Positions 23,313 through 33,012 are shown, counted from the first letter of the stretch. The stretch: DNA of 64,000 nucleotides from Bradyrhizobium sp. Ce-3 (GCF_022835695.1 NZ_BQUV01000001.1:1030263-1094262), one strand, 5' to 3'. The notes: a model not told the origin generated them from the sequence alone. Program-made: numbers and translations.

Positions 23313-25928
23313 TCACGTGACGTCGTTGGCGATGTCCTCCTCCTTGAGGGCCTCGCGCGGCTTGCCCATCAGCGCCGGCTGGAACAACAACACGGCCGCG
23401 AGCGTCGTGACGAGCGACAGCGCCAGCAGCTTGCCCATGCTCGCGGTGCCGGGATGGCTGGATAGCCACAGGCTGCCGAACGCCGTCGCCGTGGTCAGCG
23501 CGCTGAAAAAGATCGCCCGCGTCAGGCTCGACTGTAGCAGGTTCGTCCTGCCCTGCCGCCATGCCGTGACATAGTAGATCTTGAACGCCACGCCGACACC
23601 GAGCAGCAGCGGCAGCGCGACGATGTTGGCGAAGTTGAGCGGCAACCCGATCAGCACGCAGATCTCCAGCGTGACGATGCCGGCGACCAAAAGCGGCACC
23701 AGCGTCATCAGCACGTCGACGACGCGACGCAGCGCCAGCCAGAGCAGCAGGCTGATCGTGACCAGCGCCAGAATGCCGGCGTGGATGAAGGCGTTCACGA
23801 TCACATCGCCCGACTTCAGGATCGAGACCGGTCCGCCGATCGCGGTCGGCTCGGCGACGAGCACGGCGTCGGCAAAGCGGCGCAGATTGTCGTTGTCGTT
23901 GGGATCGCCCTTCGGCTCGACCTCGACACGCATCAGACCGTCCTTGGTCTTCCAGCTGTCGACCAGTTCCGGCGGCAGGTTCTGCAGCGTGACGGTCTGC
24001 GCCTGCAGCGTGTTGCGGAGCTGATCGAACACGATCTTCATCGGCGCGACGAAGACGTCCTGCGCCTTGTCGCGGGTCGCCTGGGTCGAATCGGCCAGCT
24101 TCTGCAGGGCGTCGGCGAGCCGCCGTGCGGCAACTGCACCCGGGCCCTTGCCGTCGCCCGCGGTCCTGCGCAGGCTGTCGACCGAGCTCTTCAGCGACTC
24201 GACATTCTCCTGATCCGACGGCGCCGGGTCGACCGAGTCGGGGTTGAGCGCGGGTCCCAGCGTCTTGGCTGCCTGCGCGATCAGCTTCAGCTTGGCCGGC
24301 TGGTCATCGGGCACGAAGCTGTCGAGCGACATCACGCGCGACACTTCCGGCAGCTTCTCGAGCTTGGCCTCGATCTTCTTGGCGTCGGCCTCCGAGCGCG
24401 TCATCACGTTGATGGCGTTGGCGCCGGTGTTCGGATCCTTCCTGAGGTCGAGGAAGGTCGCGATCGATTCCGCCTGCTTGTTGCGCAGGTTGATCGGGTT
24501 GAAGTCGAACTTCATGTAGTGCAGCAGCGGCAGGCCCGCGACCGTGACCAGCAGCGTGCCGACGATGATTGGAACGCGATGCTTCTCGAGGAAATGGTCG
24601 AGCGGCGCCAGGAAGGCGTAGCCGACCGGCTCCTTCTCGCCCGGAGGGTTGAGCAGGTCGAGCAGCGCCGGCAGCACCGTGATGCTGGTGAGGAAGGCCA
24701 CCAGCATGCCGGCGCCGGCGATCTTGCCGAGCTCGGAGATGCCCTTGTAGTCGGTCGGCAGGAAGCACAGGAAGCCGGCGGCGGTCGCCATCGCCGCGAG
24801 CGACAGCGGCACCGCGGAGCGGCGCGCGGCGTTCTCCAGCGCCAGCGTCAGATTGTCGTTCTTGTAACGCTCGGAGCGGTAGCGGACGCTGAACTGGATG
24901 CCGAAGTCGACCCCGAGACCGACGAACAGCACCGCGAACGCGATCGAAAGCAGGTTCAGCGACCCGACCATCATCAGGCCGACCGCGGTGGTGATGGCAA
25001 GGCCGATGAACAGGTTCACGAACACCGCGAAGATGATCTTGCCGGAATGCAGCGCCATCCAGAGGATGATCAGCACGATCACCACGGTGCCGATACCATT
25101 GGTGATCGCGCCATCCTGCACGGTGGCGTATTCCTCGTTGGCGATCGGCACCGGTCCGGTCAGGCGAACGCGCGCGTGATATTCAGTCGGGAATTTCAGA
25201 TCGGCCGCCGCCTGCCGGATCGCGTCGGTCGCGCCCTTGCCCGGCTCCAGCGCCGAATAGTCGATGATCGGCTTGATCTCGATGAAGGCGCGCTTGTCCG
25301 AATCGGTCAGCGGCGTGTCGCTGGTGAGCTCGCGCCAGGAGAAGGTCGCGTTGCCCTTGGCCAAGATCGCCTCGACGGTCTCGGAGATCTGGTTGAAGGG
25401 CCGCACCGTATTGTCGAGCTTGACCTGTCCGCGCTTGACGCCGGCAAGGCCGGTCTCGAGCGCGCCGGTCAGCCCGCGAATCGAGGGATCGCCGGCCATG
25501 ATCTCGATCAGCGGCGCGGCCGATTCGAGCTGGCCGGTGACCTTGCCGACCTCTTCGGTCGGCAGGAACAAGAGACCGTTCTTCTCGAAGAATTCGCCGG
25601 AGCCGAGCGCGGTGATCGCCTCGAAGTTCTTCTTGTCGGCCTGCAGCCTCGCGGTCAGCGCCTTCGCCGCCGAGCTGGTCAGCTCGGGCGTCGCCGCCTC
25701 GACCACAGCCAGGATCAGCCGCTCGCGATCGAACGCTTCCTCGAACTGGTTGTCACGCTTGCGCCAGTCCAGATCGGGCGAGATCAGCTTGTTGATGTCG
25801 GTGTTGATCGAAAAATTGCGGGCCGTATAGAAGCCGGCCCCGATCGACAGCAGCACAGAGATAACGACAACCGGAAGGGCAAAACGCGTACAGGTCCTAA
25901 CAACGGAGACGACAATATTTGTCAGCAC
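23313..25928 (-). CDS. hpnN: HpnN, RND-family hopanoid exporter
   Basis: An 871-residue MMPL/RND-type transporter with two repeats of one helix, a large periplasmic loop and about five further helices. The first helix follows the start (CTRFALPVVVISVLLSIGAGFYTA). The first five-helix bundle includes NLLSIAFAVLFVGLGVDFGIQFSVRYRSER and the second VALPLLLGVGVAFKIYYVTAWRQG. HpnN in Rhodopseudomonas palustris moves hopanoids from the inner to the outer membrane. I chose the GTG at 25928 because the family begins LTNIVVSVVRTC; its ribosome-binding site is weak (AGAAAG). It is divergent from ispH-hpnH across about 450 bp. A second, more distant RND gene is at 40187. Confidence 0.88.
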   Translation of the reverse strand: MLTNIVVSVVRTCTRFALPVVVISVLLSIGAGFYTARNFSINTDINKLISPDLDWRKRDNQFEEAFDRERLILAVVEAATPELTSSAAKALTARLQADKKNFEAITALGSGEFFEKNGLLFLPTEEVGKVTGQLESAAPLIEIMAGDPSIRGLTGALETGLAGVKRGQVKLDNTVRPFNQISETVEAILAKGNATFSWRELTSDTPLTDSDKRAFIEIKPIIDYSALEPGKGATDAIRQAAADLKFPTEYHARVRLTGPVPIANEEYATVQDGAITNGIGTVVIVLIILWMALHSGKIIFAVFVNLFIGLAITTAVGLMMVGSLNLLSIAFAVLFVGLGVDFGIQFSVRYRSERYKNDNLTLALENAARRSAVPLSLAAMATAAGFLCFLPTDYKGISELGKIAGAGMLVAFLTSITVLPALLDLLNPPGEKEPVGYAFLAPLDHFLEKHRVPIIVGTLLVTVAGLPLLHYMKFDFNPINLRNKQAESIATFLDLRKDPNTGANAINVMTRSEADAKKIEAKLEKLPEVSRVMSLDSFVPDDQPAKLKLIAQAAKTLGPALNPDSVDPAPSDQENVESLKSSVDSLRRTAGDGKGPGAVAARRLADALQKLADSTQATRDKAQDVFVAPMKIVFDQLRNTLQAQTVTLQNLPPELVDSWKTKDGLMRVEVEPKGDPNDNDNLRRFADAVLVAEPTAIGGPVSILKSGDVIVNAFIHAGILALVTISLLLWLALRRVVDVLMTLVPLLVAGIVTLEICVLIGLPLNFANIVALPLLLGVGVAFKIYYVTAWRQGRTNLLQSSLTRAIFFSALTTATAFGSLWLSSHPGTASMGKLLALSLVTTLAAVLLFQPALMGKPREALKEEDIANDVT

Positions 25929-26380
25929 TTCGTTTCTTTCTAATCTCGGGGAAGCATGGCCGAAAACGCCCGCTCTGTAGCGGAGTTCCCGGGACCGATC
26001 TAATGTTGTTTTGGTTATCTTCCTCGACGGGATCGCGAGGAGGTTCCAAACCACAGGAACGGCCACGAGTGGCCGGTATAGACCGCAGGAGTGGGCGATA
26101 AAGTGACGAACAAGTGAGGGGACGGACGGTCGCAGGGCCCGAATTCCATACCATATTACCTCAAATACCCGTCCCGGTTGATCGCGCCGCCGCTCGAAGC
26201 GCTACCTTTTTGCCACAAATCCCTGTATTTCCATGCCCTTGAGGGCGCGGATCCCGTGCAGGACCTGAGATGGTGCGGACATTGCAACTGACGTTGCAGC
26301 GCCCGGCCGGGCGGAGTGCGTTGCCGAAAAGGCCGCAGGGCATTGAATGAGACTGGTGCAATTTGCGTAACGGACGTCCA
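25929..26380. other. Divergent control region between hpnN and ispH
   Basis: About 450 bp with no convincing gene. It should contain promoters for hpnN (minus) and ispH-hpnH (plus). A small inverted repeat near 25975 (CGCT-CTGT-AGCG) is the only structure I noticed. Confidence 0.5.
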
Positions 26381-27307
26381 ATGGAAGTGTTTCTTGCTCA
26401 GCCGCGCGGCTTTTGCGCGGGTGTCGTGCGCGCGATCGAGATCGTCGAACGCGCGCTCGCGAAGTATGGCCCGCCGGTCTATGTCCGCCACGAGATCGTT
26501 CACAACAAATACGTGGTCGAAAGCCTGAAGAAGAAGGGCGCGATCTTCGTCGAGGACCTGTCGGAAGTGCCGGCCAGGGCGGTGACCGTCTTCAGTGCCC
26601 ATGGCGTCGCCAGGAGCGTCGAGGAGGAGGCGGAGGCCCGCGACCTGCCGGTGCTCAATGCCACCTGCCCGCTCGTCACCAAGGTCCACAACCAGGGCAA
26701 GCGCTATATCTCGAAGGGCCGTGCCCTGATCCTGATCGGGCACGCCGGCCACCCCGAGGTCGAGGGAACCATGGGCCAGGTTCCGGGGCCGGTCCTGCTG
26801 GTCCAGAGCGTCCGGGATGTGGCGGAACTGAGCCTGCCGACCGACGCGCCGGTCGCCTATATCACCCAAACTACCCTGTCCGTGGACGATACCAGGGACA
26901 TTATCGCGGCTCTTCAGGCAAGATTTACAGATATTCAAGGCCCGGACATCAGGGATATCTGCTATGCGACACAGAACCGCCAATCTGCGGTAAGGGACCT
27001 GAGCAAGCTGGTGGACGTCATTTTGGTGGTGGGGGCCGCCAATAGTTCCAACTCGAACAGGCTTCGCGAGATCGGCACCGAGGTCGGCGTCGCGAGTTAT
27101 CTCATTGCCGATGGGAGCGAGCTCAACCCGGATTGGCTGAAGGATGCGAAGGCGGTCGGCATTACGGCGGGCGCATCGGCGCCCGAAGTTTTGGTCGACG
27201 ATGTCATCGACGCCCTGCGGCGCATCGGACCGGTATCGGTCTCGGTCGTTCCGGGCCGCGAGGAGAATATCGAATTCCGGCTGCCAGCCGAATTGACTGC
27301 GGGCTGA
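26381..27307 (+). CDS. ispH: IspH, 4-hydroxy-3-methylbut-2-enyl diphosphate reductase
   Basis: A 308-residue IspH/LytB iron-sulfur enzyme that makes IPP and DMAPP in the last step of the MEP pathway. The three cluster cysteines are C12 (GFCAGV), C96 (ATCPLV) and C194 (CYATQNRQ). [18 protein letters not shown] and SSNSNRL are further family motifs. I chose the ATG at 26381 ([14 protein letters not shown]); a TTG 18 bases upstream is possible. The gene lies 46 bases before hpnH on the same strand, which couples precursor supply to hopanoid synthesis. Many Rhizobiales carry a second ispH elsewhere. Confidence 0.93.
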   Translation: MEVFLAQPRGFCAGVVRAIEIVERALAKYGPPVYVRHEIVHNKYVVESLKKKGAIFVEDLSEVPARAVTVFSAHGVARSVEEEAEARDLPVLNATCPLVTKVHNQGKRYISKGRALILIGHAGHPEVEGTMGQVPGPVLLVQSVRDVAELSLPTDAPVAYITQTTLSVDDTRDIIAALQARFTDIQGPDIRDICYATQNRQSAVRDLSKLVDVILVVGAANSSNSNRLREIGTEVGVASYLIADGSELNPDWLKDAKAVGITAGASAPEVLVDDVIDALRRIGPVSVSVVPGREENIEFRLPAELTAG

Positions 27308-27353
27308 TCTGAACCCACTTCCCTTTGAATAAGTGCAGAAAGAAAATCGTCTA

Positions 27354-28514
27354 ATGGCTATACCGTTCTTCAAGGAAATGCGTATCGGCGGTTATCTGAT
27401 CAAGCAGAAGCTGCTTGGCCGCAAACGCTATCCGCTCGTGCTGATGCTGGAACCCTTGTTCCGTTGCAACCTCGCCTGCGTCGGCTGCGGCAAGATCGAC
27501 TATCCCGATGCGATCCTCAACCGCCGCATGACCGCGCAGGAGTGCTGGGACGCTGCCGATGAATGCGGCGCGCCGATGGTCGCGATCCCCGGCGGCGAGC
27601 CGCTGATCCACAAGGAGATCGGCGAGATCGTGCGCGGCCTGGTGGCGCGCAAGAAGTTCGTCTCGCTGTGCACCAACGCGCTGCTGCTCGAGAAGAAGCT
27701 CGATCTGTTCGAGCCCTCGCCCTATCTGTTCTTCTCGGTGCATCTCGACGGCCTGAAGGACCATCACGACAAGGCGGTGTCGCAGAAGGGCGTGTTCGAT
27801 CGCGCCGTCTCGGCGATCAAGGCGGCGAAGGCGCGCGGCTTCACGGTCAACGTCAACGCCACGATCTTCGACGGCCATCCGGCCGAGGAAATCGCAAAAT
27901 TCCTCGACTTCACCACCGAGCTCGGCGTCGGCGTCTCGATGTCGCCCGGTTATGCCTATGAGCGTGCGCCCGACCAGGAGCACTTCCTCAACCGCACCAA
28001 GACCAAGAAGCTGTTCCGCGACGTCTTTGCGCTCGGCAAGGGCAAGAAGTGGAATTTCATGCATTCCGGCCTGTTCCTCGACTTCCTTGCCGGCAACCAG
28101 GAATACGAGTGCACGCCCTGGGGCATGCCTGCGCGCAACATCTTCGGCTGGCAGAAGCCCTGCTATCTGCTCGGTGAAGGCTACGCCAAGACCTTCAAGG
28201 AGCTGATGGACACCACCGATTGGGAGACCTACGGCACCGGCAAGTACGAGAAGTGCGCCGACTGTATGGCCCATTGCGGTTACGAGCCGACCGCGGCGAC
28301 CGCTGCGATCAACAATCCGCTGAAGGCGATGTGGGTGGCGCTACGCGGCATCAAGACCACCGGTCCGATGGCGCCGGAGATCGACATGTCGAAGCAGCGT
28401 CCGGCGCAGTACATCTTCGCCGAGCAGGTCGAAAAGAAGCTCTCGGATATCCGCCGTGACGAGGCGGCCGCCGCCGCCGCCAAGCAGCAAGCGAAGGCTT
28501 CCACCGCCGCTTGA
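27354..28514 (+). CDS. hpnH: HpnH, radical SAM adenosylhopane synthase
   Basis: A 386-residue radical SAM enzyme with the cluster motif CNLACVGC (C38, C42, C45). HpnH joins the 5'-deoxyadenosyl group to diploptene, giving adenosylhopane, the first step of the extended C35 side chain. The C-terminal part has the family's further cysteines (EKCADCMAHCGYEP), and the last 30 residues are Ala/Lys-rich and probably disordered. The ATG at 27354 (MAIPFFKEMRIGGYL) follows AGAAAG; an upstream GTG adds only 7 codons. Its product is the substrate of HpnG, encoded 4.5 kb away on the other strand. Confidence 0.94.
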   Translation: MAIPFFKEMRIGGYLIKQKLLGRKRYPLVLMLEPLFRCNLACVGCGKIDYPDAILNRRMTAQECWDAADECGAPMVAIPGGEPLIHKEIGEIVRGLVARKKFVSLCTNALLLEKKLDLFEPSPYLFFSVHLDGLKDHHDKAVSQKGVFDRAVSAIKAAKARGFTVNVNATIFDGHPAEEIAKFLDFTTELGVGVSMSPGYAYERAPDQEHFLNRTKTKKLFRDVFALGKGKKWNFMHSGLFLDFLAGNQEYECTPWGMPARNIFGWQKPCYLLGEGYAKTFKELMDTTDWETYGTGKYEKCADCMAHCGYEPTAATAAINNPLKAMWVALRGIKTTGPMAPEIDMSKQRPAQYIFAEQVEKKLSDIRRDEAAAAAAKQQAKASTAA

Positions 28515-28543
28515 TGCTCGATCTGAGCGCAGAGAGACCATTG

Positions 28544-28578
28544 AAGGGCTCCGGTTCAGTGAACCGGGGCCCTTTTCC
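28544..28578 (+). terminator. Rho-independent terminator after hpnH
   Basis: AAGGGCTCCGGTTC, an AGT loop and GAACCGGGGCCCTT pair over 14 bp with one G-T wobble, followed by TTCCTT. It ends ispH-hpnH and separates it from the convergent DUF2520 operon. Confidence 0.88.
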
Positions 28579-28583
28579 TTGGA

Positions 28584-29483
28584 TCAGGATGCCGCCTGCT
28601 GGTGCCCGCTTCGCAGCAGTAGCCGCTCGATCTCTGCGGCCCGCGGAGCGCTGAGTGTGCCCCGCTCGATCCCGAGCGGGACATTGCGCAGGGCAAGTTC
28701 GCGGTACAGCGCGCCCGAGGTGGGAAAGCGCTCGTCCAGGACCCGCAGGTGCTTGACGATCGTTCCAACGTCGCCGCGCGCCACGCAGCCACCCATGCCG
28801 TTGGCGAGACCGCCGTCGAGCACGGCCGCGACCGTCCCCCGCAGCAGCGGCATCATGGCGCGCAGCGCGTCGGCCTCGCTGGCACCGAAACTCTTCCAGA
28901 GGTCAACGCCTTCCTTGAGCAGCGAGATCAGGAACGGGCCGACATAATAGGCCGAGGCATGATAGAGCGCCCGCACGCCCGCAGGCAGCGCCATCGGCTC
29001 GCAGCCGATGCTGGCGGCGAGCCGCTCGAGGTCGTGCCGGAAGTCACCGTCTGCCTCGATGCCGACGGTACATCCGCGCAGCCCCTCGAGCGCGACGTCG
29101 GGATTGGCAAACATCTGCATCGGATGAAAGCCGCCGGTTGCGGCGCCCGCGGATCGCGCATGATCGAGCGCCGCCAGTTCGGTCGCGCCGCTGCAATGGA
29201 CCACGCGGTGACGCGGCTCCCAGCGCAGATCGCGGCAGACCGGCAGGATCGCGTCGTCGCTCACCGTGAGGAAGACCATGTCGCAGTCATCCACGACCTG
29301 TTGCGCGTCGCTCATCGGCCGCGCCGACGGCACGCGGGATCCGAGACGCTGCGCGGCATCGGGACCGCGGTTGTAGAAGGCAGCGACATCCAGATCCGCG
29401 CGGGCGAATGCCGGCGCCAGCGTCTGCGCCACGCGGCCGGCACCGATGAAGCCGATCCGCAACGAGGCCAGCGACGTGCTCAT
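28584..29483 (-). CDS. Rossmann-fold/DUF2520 dehydrogenase-like protein
   Basis: A 299-residue protein. Residues 6-120 form an NAD(P)-binding Rossmann fold (LRIGFIGAGRVAQTLAPAFARADLDVAAFYNR), and the C-terminal helical part matches DUF2520 (ALYHASAYYVGPFLISLLKEGVDLWKSFG, then LLRGTVAAVLDGGLANGMGG). It resembles ketopantoate-reductase and beta-hydroxyacid dehydrogenase relatives, so it probably reduces or oxidises a hydroxy-acid-like compound. GGGAG precedes the ATG. It overlaps the aldolase stop by 4 bases (ATGA). Last gene of the TetR-led operon inserted in the hopanoid locus. Confidence 0.83.
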   Translation of the reverse strand: MSTSLASLRIGFIGAGRVAQTLAPAFARADLDVAAFYNRGPDAAQRLGSRVPSARPMSDAQQVVDDCDMVFLTVSDDAILPVCRDLRWEPRHRVVHCSGATELAALDHARSAGAATGGFHPMQMFANPDVALEGLRGCTVGIEADGDFRHDLERLAASIGCEPMALPAGVRALYHASAYYVGPFLISLLKEGVDLWKSFGASEADALRAMMPLLRGTVAAVLDGGLANGMGGCVARGDVGTIVKHLRVLDERFPTSGALYRELALRNVPLGIERGTLSAPRAAEIERLLLRSGHQQAAS

Positions 29484-30322
29484 TGCGCGTAGCTCCCGTC
29501 GAGGCGGTCGAGCCGGCGCCGCAGCGCCGGCCATTCCAGCAGCCCGTAGCCGGCCTGAAGATGTTGCGCAGATTCATTCAGCACCGGATTGGTGTCGCGC
29601 TCATTGTCCAGCGTGATCTCGGTGCCGGCAAAGCAGGTCACCGTGTTGCCGATCGCCAGCTCGGTCGGCGCGTGCAGCGGCCGGCCGCAGCCCAGCGCAT
29701 CGACCTGGATCCGGCAGGCCTGCTCCAGCCAGTAGATCGCGTTGAACGCCTGCGGAATCGTGTTGCCGCAGACCAGCAGGCCATGATTGCGCAGGATCAG
29801 CACGTTGTTGCGGCCGAGATCGGCGACGACACGGTCGCATTCGTCGCGATCGATCGCCGGACCCTCGAAATCGTGATAGCCGATCCGGCCGTGAAACCGC
29901 ATCGCGGTCTGCGACAGCGGAAGCAGTCCTTCGGCGAGCGTGCTGACGGCTGTGCCTGCCCTGGTGTGAGTGTGCAGGACGCACTTCACGTCGGGCCGCG
30001 CGCGGTGGATCGGGGCATGCAGATAGAAGCCGGCCACGTTGACGTTGTAGCCGTGGTCGGGCTGCAGCAAGGTCTGCCCCTCGATGTCGATCTTGACGAG
30101 GCTCGACGCCGTGATCTCTTCGTACAGCATGCCGTAGGGATTGATCAGGTACTGATCGTCACGCCCCGGGATTTGCGCGCTGATGTGGTTGTAGATCAGA
30201 TCGGTCATTCCATAGAGCGCGACCAGGCGGTAGCACGCCGCGAGGTCGACCCGCATCGCCCACTCCTGTTCTCCCACGGTGGCGCGGACATCGCTGACGG
30301 CACAAACTTCGCTCTGACGCAT
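29480..30322 (-). CDS. Class II aldolase/adducin-family protein
   Basis: A 280-residue zinc-dependent class II aldolase/adducin-family protein. The metal site is indicated by VLHTHTRAGTAV and the later ILRNHGLLVCG histidine. NHISAQIPGRDDQYLINPYGMLYEEITASSLVKID is the N-terminal family signature. Relatives include fuculose-phosphate aldolase and sugar-acid decarboxylating enzymes. The start at 30322 is preceded by AAGGGTG. It follows the acyl-CoA dehydrogenase stop by 13 bases and overlaps the DUF2520 gene. No sugar kinase is adjacent, so the substrate is unclear. Confidence 0.87.
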   Translation of the reverse strand: MRQSEVCAVSDVRATVGEQEWAMRVDLAACYRLVALYGMTDLIYNHISAQIPGRDDQYLINPYGMLYEEITASSLVKIDIEGQTLLQPDHGYNVNVAGFYLHAPIHRARPDVKCVLHTHTRAGTAVSTLAEGLLPLSQTAMRFHGRIGYHDFEGPAIDRDECDRVVADLGRNNVLILRNHGLLVCGNTIPQAFNAIYWLEQACRIQVDALGCGRPLHAPTELAIGNTVTCFAGTEITLDNERDTNPVLNESAQHLQAGYGLLEWPALRRRLDRLDGSYAQ

Positions 30323-30335
30323 CTGACTGGCACCC

Positions 30336-32018
30336 TTAGTGACGAATGACGGAGGCGCGCGCGACGATATTGCCAAGGCCTTCCGACGACGGAAGCGCGC
30401 CGAACACATGCATCCCGTCTGCGGCTAGCCTCGACTGCACGAACAGATCGGCGGCGGCGGCGTCGCCATGTTTCAGCATCTCGGCCGCCTGCAACGCGTG
30501 CGCCATGCGGGTGACCAGCGCCCTGGCATGCCCGTCGTCCGGATATCGTGCCAGCAAGCGATCGGCGAGGTCGTCGATGCTGCGGTCATAGACCGGATTG
30601 AGACCCCTGCTCGCTCGCAGTTCGTCGACGAACGCGTCGCGGCAATTTGCATCCCGCTGCATGGCGCGCAGCACGTCCATGCACATCATGTTCGAGGTGC
30701 CTTCCCAGATCGAATTCAGCGGCGCCTCGCGATAGAGCCGCGCCATCGTGTTCTCCATGATGAAGCCGTTGCCGCCGTGCACCTGCAGGCACTCATAGGT
30801 GAAAGCCGGCGCGCGCTGGCAATTCCAGAACTTCATCACGGGGGTCGCGACCCGCGCCAGCAGCCGCTCGTGCTCGCTGGTCTGCAGGCCGTCGGTCGCA
30901 CGCGCGACCCGAAATGCGCCCAGCATCGCCGCCTCGCTCTCGAGCGCGAGATCGGCAAGCACGTTGCGCTGCATTGGAAGCTCGGACATCGGCTTGCCGA
31001 ACGCGGTTCGGGTTTGCGCGTGGTTGAGGGCGAGGCTCAGCGCCTGCCGCATCAGGCCGGCGGAGCCGACCGCGAAATCCAGCCGGGTCAGATGCGCATG
31101 CGAGAGGATTTCCGCGATGCCGCGGCCTTCCTCGCCGACCAGGATCGACCAGGTGTCGTGATACTCGATCTCGCTCGACGCGTTCGAGCGGTTGCCGCAC
31201 TTGTCCTTCAGGCGCTGAATGTGGATCCGGTTGGCGCTGCCGTCCGGCAGCAGCCGCGGCACGAACAGACAGCTGACGCCCGACTGGGTGCGCGCCAGCG
31301 TGTAGAATCCGTCGGCGACCGGCACCGAGAAGAACCATTTGTGGCCGGTGATCGCGTAGATCTCGCCATGCGCGCCGCGTTCGACGAAGCGCGCGGTGGT
31401 CTGGGTTTCGCGCAGATCGGAGCCGCCCTGCTTTTCGGTCATCGCATAGCCGATGACCGCCGCGCGCTTCACTTCGATCGGAAGCCGGCGCGGATCGTAA
31501 TCCGCCGCCAGCGTGCGCTCGCGCCACAGGCTGAACTGCGGCTTGCCGGAAAATCCCGCGATCGCGGCGTACGCCATCCCGGTCGGACAACCGACGCCGT
31601 TCTCGATCTGATTCCAGAGATAGCTCAGCGCCGCGCGCGCCAGATGCCCGTGCGGCTCGCGCGTCGACCAGGCCAGGCTATGCACCTCGCTCTGGAACGC
31701 CAGCGCCATCAATTGATGCCACGCCGGATGAAACTCGACCCAGTCGTTGCGGTTGCCATAGCGATCATGGGTCACGAGCTTCGGTTCGTGCTCATTGGCA
31801 AGCCGCGCGGCGTCCTGCGCGGCTTCGCTGCCAGCGTGGGCGCCGAGCGCGGAAAGCTTGTCTCTTGCCCACGGCGCGGTCTTTGCGATCAGGGCGCTCA
31901 ACGCGCGGTCGTCATCGAACGCGTTGAAGCCTGCGGCGGGCCGCGCCTGATTGCGGACTTCATGGGTCGCGAATGGAGAGGCTTTCGCGACGGCAACCGG
32001 CTGAACACGCGCATTCAT
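30336..32018 (-). CDS. AidB-like acyl-CoA dehydrogenase family protein
   Basis: A 560-residue flavoprotein of the acyl-CoA dehydrogenase superfamily, closest in layout to AidB (E. coli 541 residues). The FAD-contacting segment reads YAMTEKQGGSDLRETQTTA. Later motifs are GRGIAEILSHAHLTRLDFAVGSAGLMRQAL, RTAFGKPMSELP and the C-terminal VHGGNGFIMENTMARLYREAPLNSIWEGTSNMM. AidB protects DNA during alkylation stress, but members also act as isovaleryl-CoA-type dehydrogenases. Here the aldolase and TetR neighbours favour a catabolic role. It overlaps the TetR gene by 4 bases (ATGA). Confidence 0.88.
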   Translation of the reverse strand: MNARVQPVAVAKASPFATHEVRNQARPAAGFNAFDDDRALSALIAKTAPWARDKLSALGAHAGSEAAQDAARLANEHEPKLVTHDRYGNRNDWVEFHPAWHQLMALAFQSEVHSLAWSTREPHGHLARAALSYLWNQIENGVGCPTGMAYAAIAGFSGKPQFSLWRERTLAADYDPRRLPIEVKRAAVIGYAMTEKQGGSDLRETQTTARFVERGAHGEIYAITGHKWFFSVPVADGFYTLARTQSGVSCLFVPRLLPDGSANRIHIQRLKDKCGNRSNASSEIEYHDTWSILVGEEGRGIAEILSHAHLTRLDFAVGSAGLMRQALSLALNHAQTRTAFGKPMSELPMQRNVLADLALESEAAMLGAFRVARATDGLQTSEHERLLARVATPVMKFWNCQRAPAFTYECLQVHGGNGFIMENTMARLYREAPLNSIWEGTSNMMCMDVLRAMQRDANCRDAFVDELRASRGLNPVYDRSIDDLADRLLARYPDDGHARALVTRMAHALQAAEMLKHGDAAAADLFVQSRLAADGMHVFGALPSSEGLGNIVARASVIRH

Positions 32019-32659
32019 GCGGACACTCTCGATACCGGGGTCAATTCAGGCGTGGGGTGGCGAAACAGCATGCGGGCGGAAAGCCCCGCGATCGATTGTG
32101 CGATCGCCTTCGCCGCGTCGGAATCGGGGACCGCTTCGGGCGCCAGCGGACCAACCAGCGCCTCCATGAAAGCGCCGGCCACGCAGGATGCCGCGACATT
32201 CGCGTCGATCTCGACGAATTCGCCGTCGGCGATGCCGCGCCGGACCAGCCTTGCGATCTGATCGGCCAGCGCCGCTCGGTATTTCAAGCGTGCCGCATCG
32301 ATCTCGGGTTCGCAGGGTTCGGCGATCAGCGCGTAGGCCAGGCGGCGGCCGCGCATCGCCCGGACCGCGAAGGTGTAGATCGCGTCCACCAGACATTGCG
32401 ACGCGGATCCCTCCGCCTCGACGATCGCGGCGACAACCGCCACCTCGCGCTCGGACACCAGGGCGAGCACCTGGGCGTACAGGTCCGCCTTGGAGTCGAA
32501 GTAGCGATACACGCTGCCGGTGGCCACGCCAGCCCGTGAGGCGATCAGGGCGATCTGGGCGTCCTTCCACCCGCTCAGCGCCACGGCCTCCCTGGCGGCA
32601 TCCAGGATGCGCGCCTTGGTCTCGACCAGCTGATTGAGGCGAACCGCCGCTATTGCCAT
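32015..32659 (-). CDS. TetR-family transcriptional regulator
   Basis: A 214-residue TetR-type repressor. The helix-turn-helix lies at about residues 14-58 (KARILDAAREAVALSGWKDAQIALIASRAGVATGSVYRYFDSKADLYAQVL). The remainder is a ligand-binding helical domain. AAGG lies 7 bases before the ATG. It is the first gene of a four-gene operon and presumably autoregulates it. The upstream region (32660-32700) has a TTCATGAA palindrome at 32672-32679 and a near-repeat ATTCATT at 32692-32698, possible operator parts. Confidence 0.9.
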   Translation of the reverse strand: MAIAAVRLNQLVETKARILDAAREAVALSGWKDAQIALIASRAGVATGSVYRYFDSKADLYAQVLALVSEREVAVVAAIVEAEGSASQCLVDAIYTFAVRAMRGRRLAYALIAEPCEPEIDAARLKYRAALADQIARLVRRGIADGEFVEIDANVAASCVAGAFMEALVGPLAPEAVPDSDAAKAIAQSIAGLSARMLFRHPTPELTPVSRVSA

Positions 32660-33012
32660 AGTGAACCTTAATTCATGAACTGAGGATCATTATTCATTGT
32701 CGATCGAATAGCGGTGCCTGTCAAGCGTCCAGGGGGCTGTGGTCGCAGGACGGCGCGCGCCCGCGCGCAAGGCTGGCCAGGCTTCCAGGACCAACAATGA
32801 ACGTCGGGGACATGGGACGCGCGCAGGCGACGGGAGCAGCCTCGAGTGGCCCCTGCCCGCAAGCCGGGCTACTGCACGCACCGAACCCGATCGGCGCGGC
32901 ATCAGGCCAGACTGTCGGGCAGCAACGCAAAAGGCCCGATCGCGATGCGACCGGGCCTTTGTCGTTGAGCTTGATGCGGTGAGAAGCCCTGCCCCGGCCA
33001 GGGACAGTTGGA
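32660..33012. other. Intergenic region between the TetR operon and hpnG
   Basis: 353 bp. Near the TetR start it holds AT-rich sequence with a TTCATGAA palindrome. Towards hpnG it holds the terminator at 32930-32960. No gene is recognised between them. Confidence 0.55.
32930..32960 (-). terminator. Terminator of the hpnCDE-shc-hpnG operon
   Basis: AAAGGCCCG, TCGC, a GAT loop, GCGA and CGGGCCTTT form a 13-bp stem with one A-C mismatch. On the minus strand it ends in CCTTTTGCGTT. It lies 53 bases beyond the hpnG stop. Confidence 0.85.

Noticed and set aside
23781-25943. 720-codon plus-strand frame opposite hpnN
   Set aside because: Antisense shadow with low-complexity charged translation; hpnN on the other strand has recognisable helices and family motifs.
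30336-32018. Reading the AidB-like gene as part of the SOS/alkylation response
   Set aside because: No LexA box or Ada-type site is seen upstream, and its operon partners (TetR, aldolase, DUF2520) point to metabolism.
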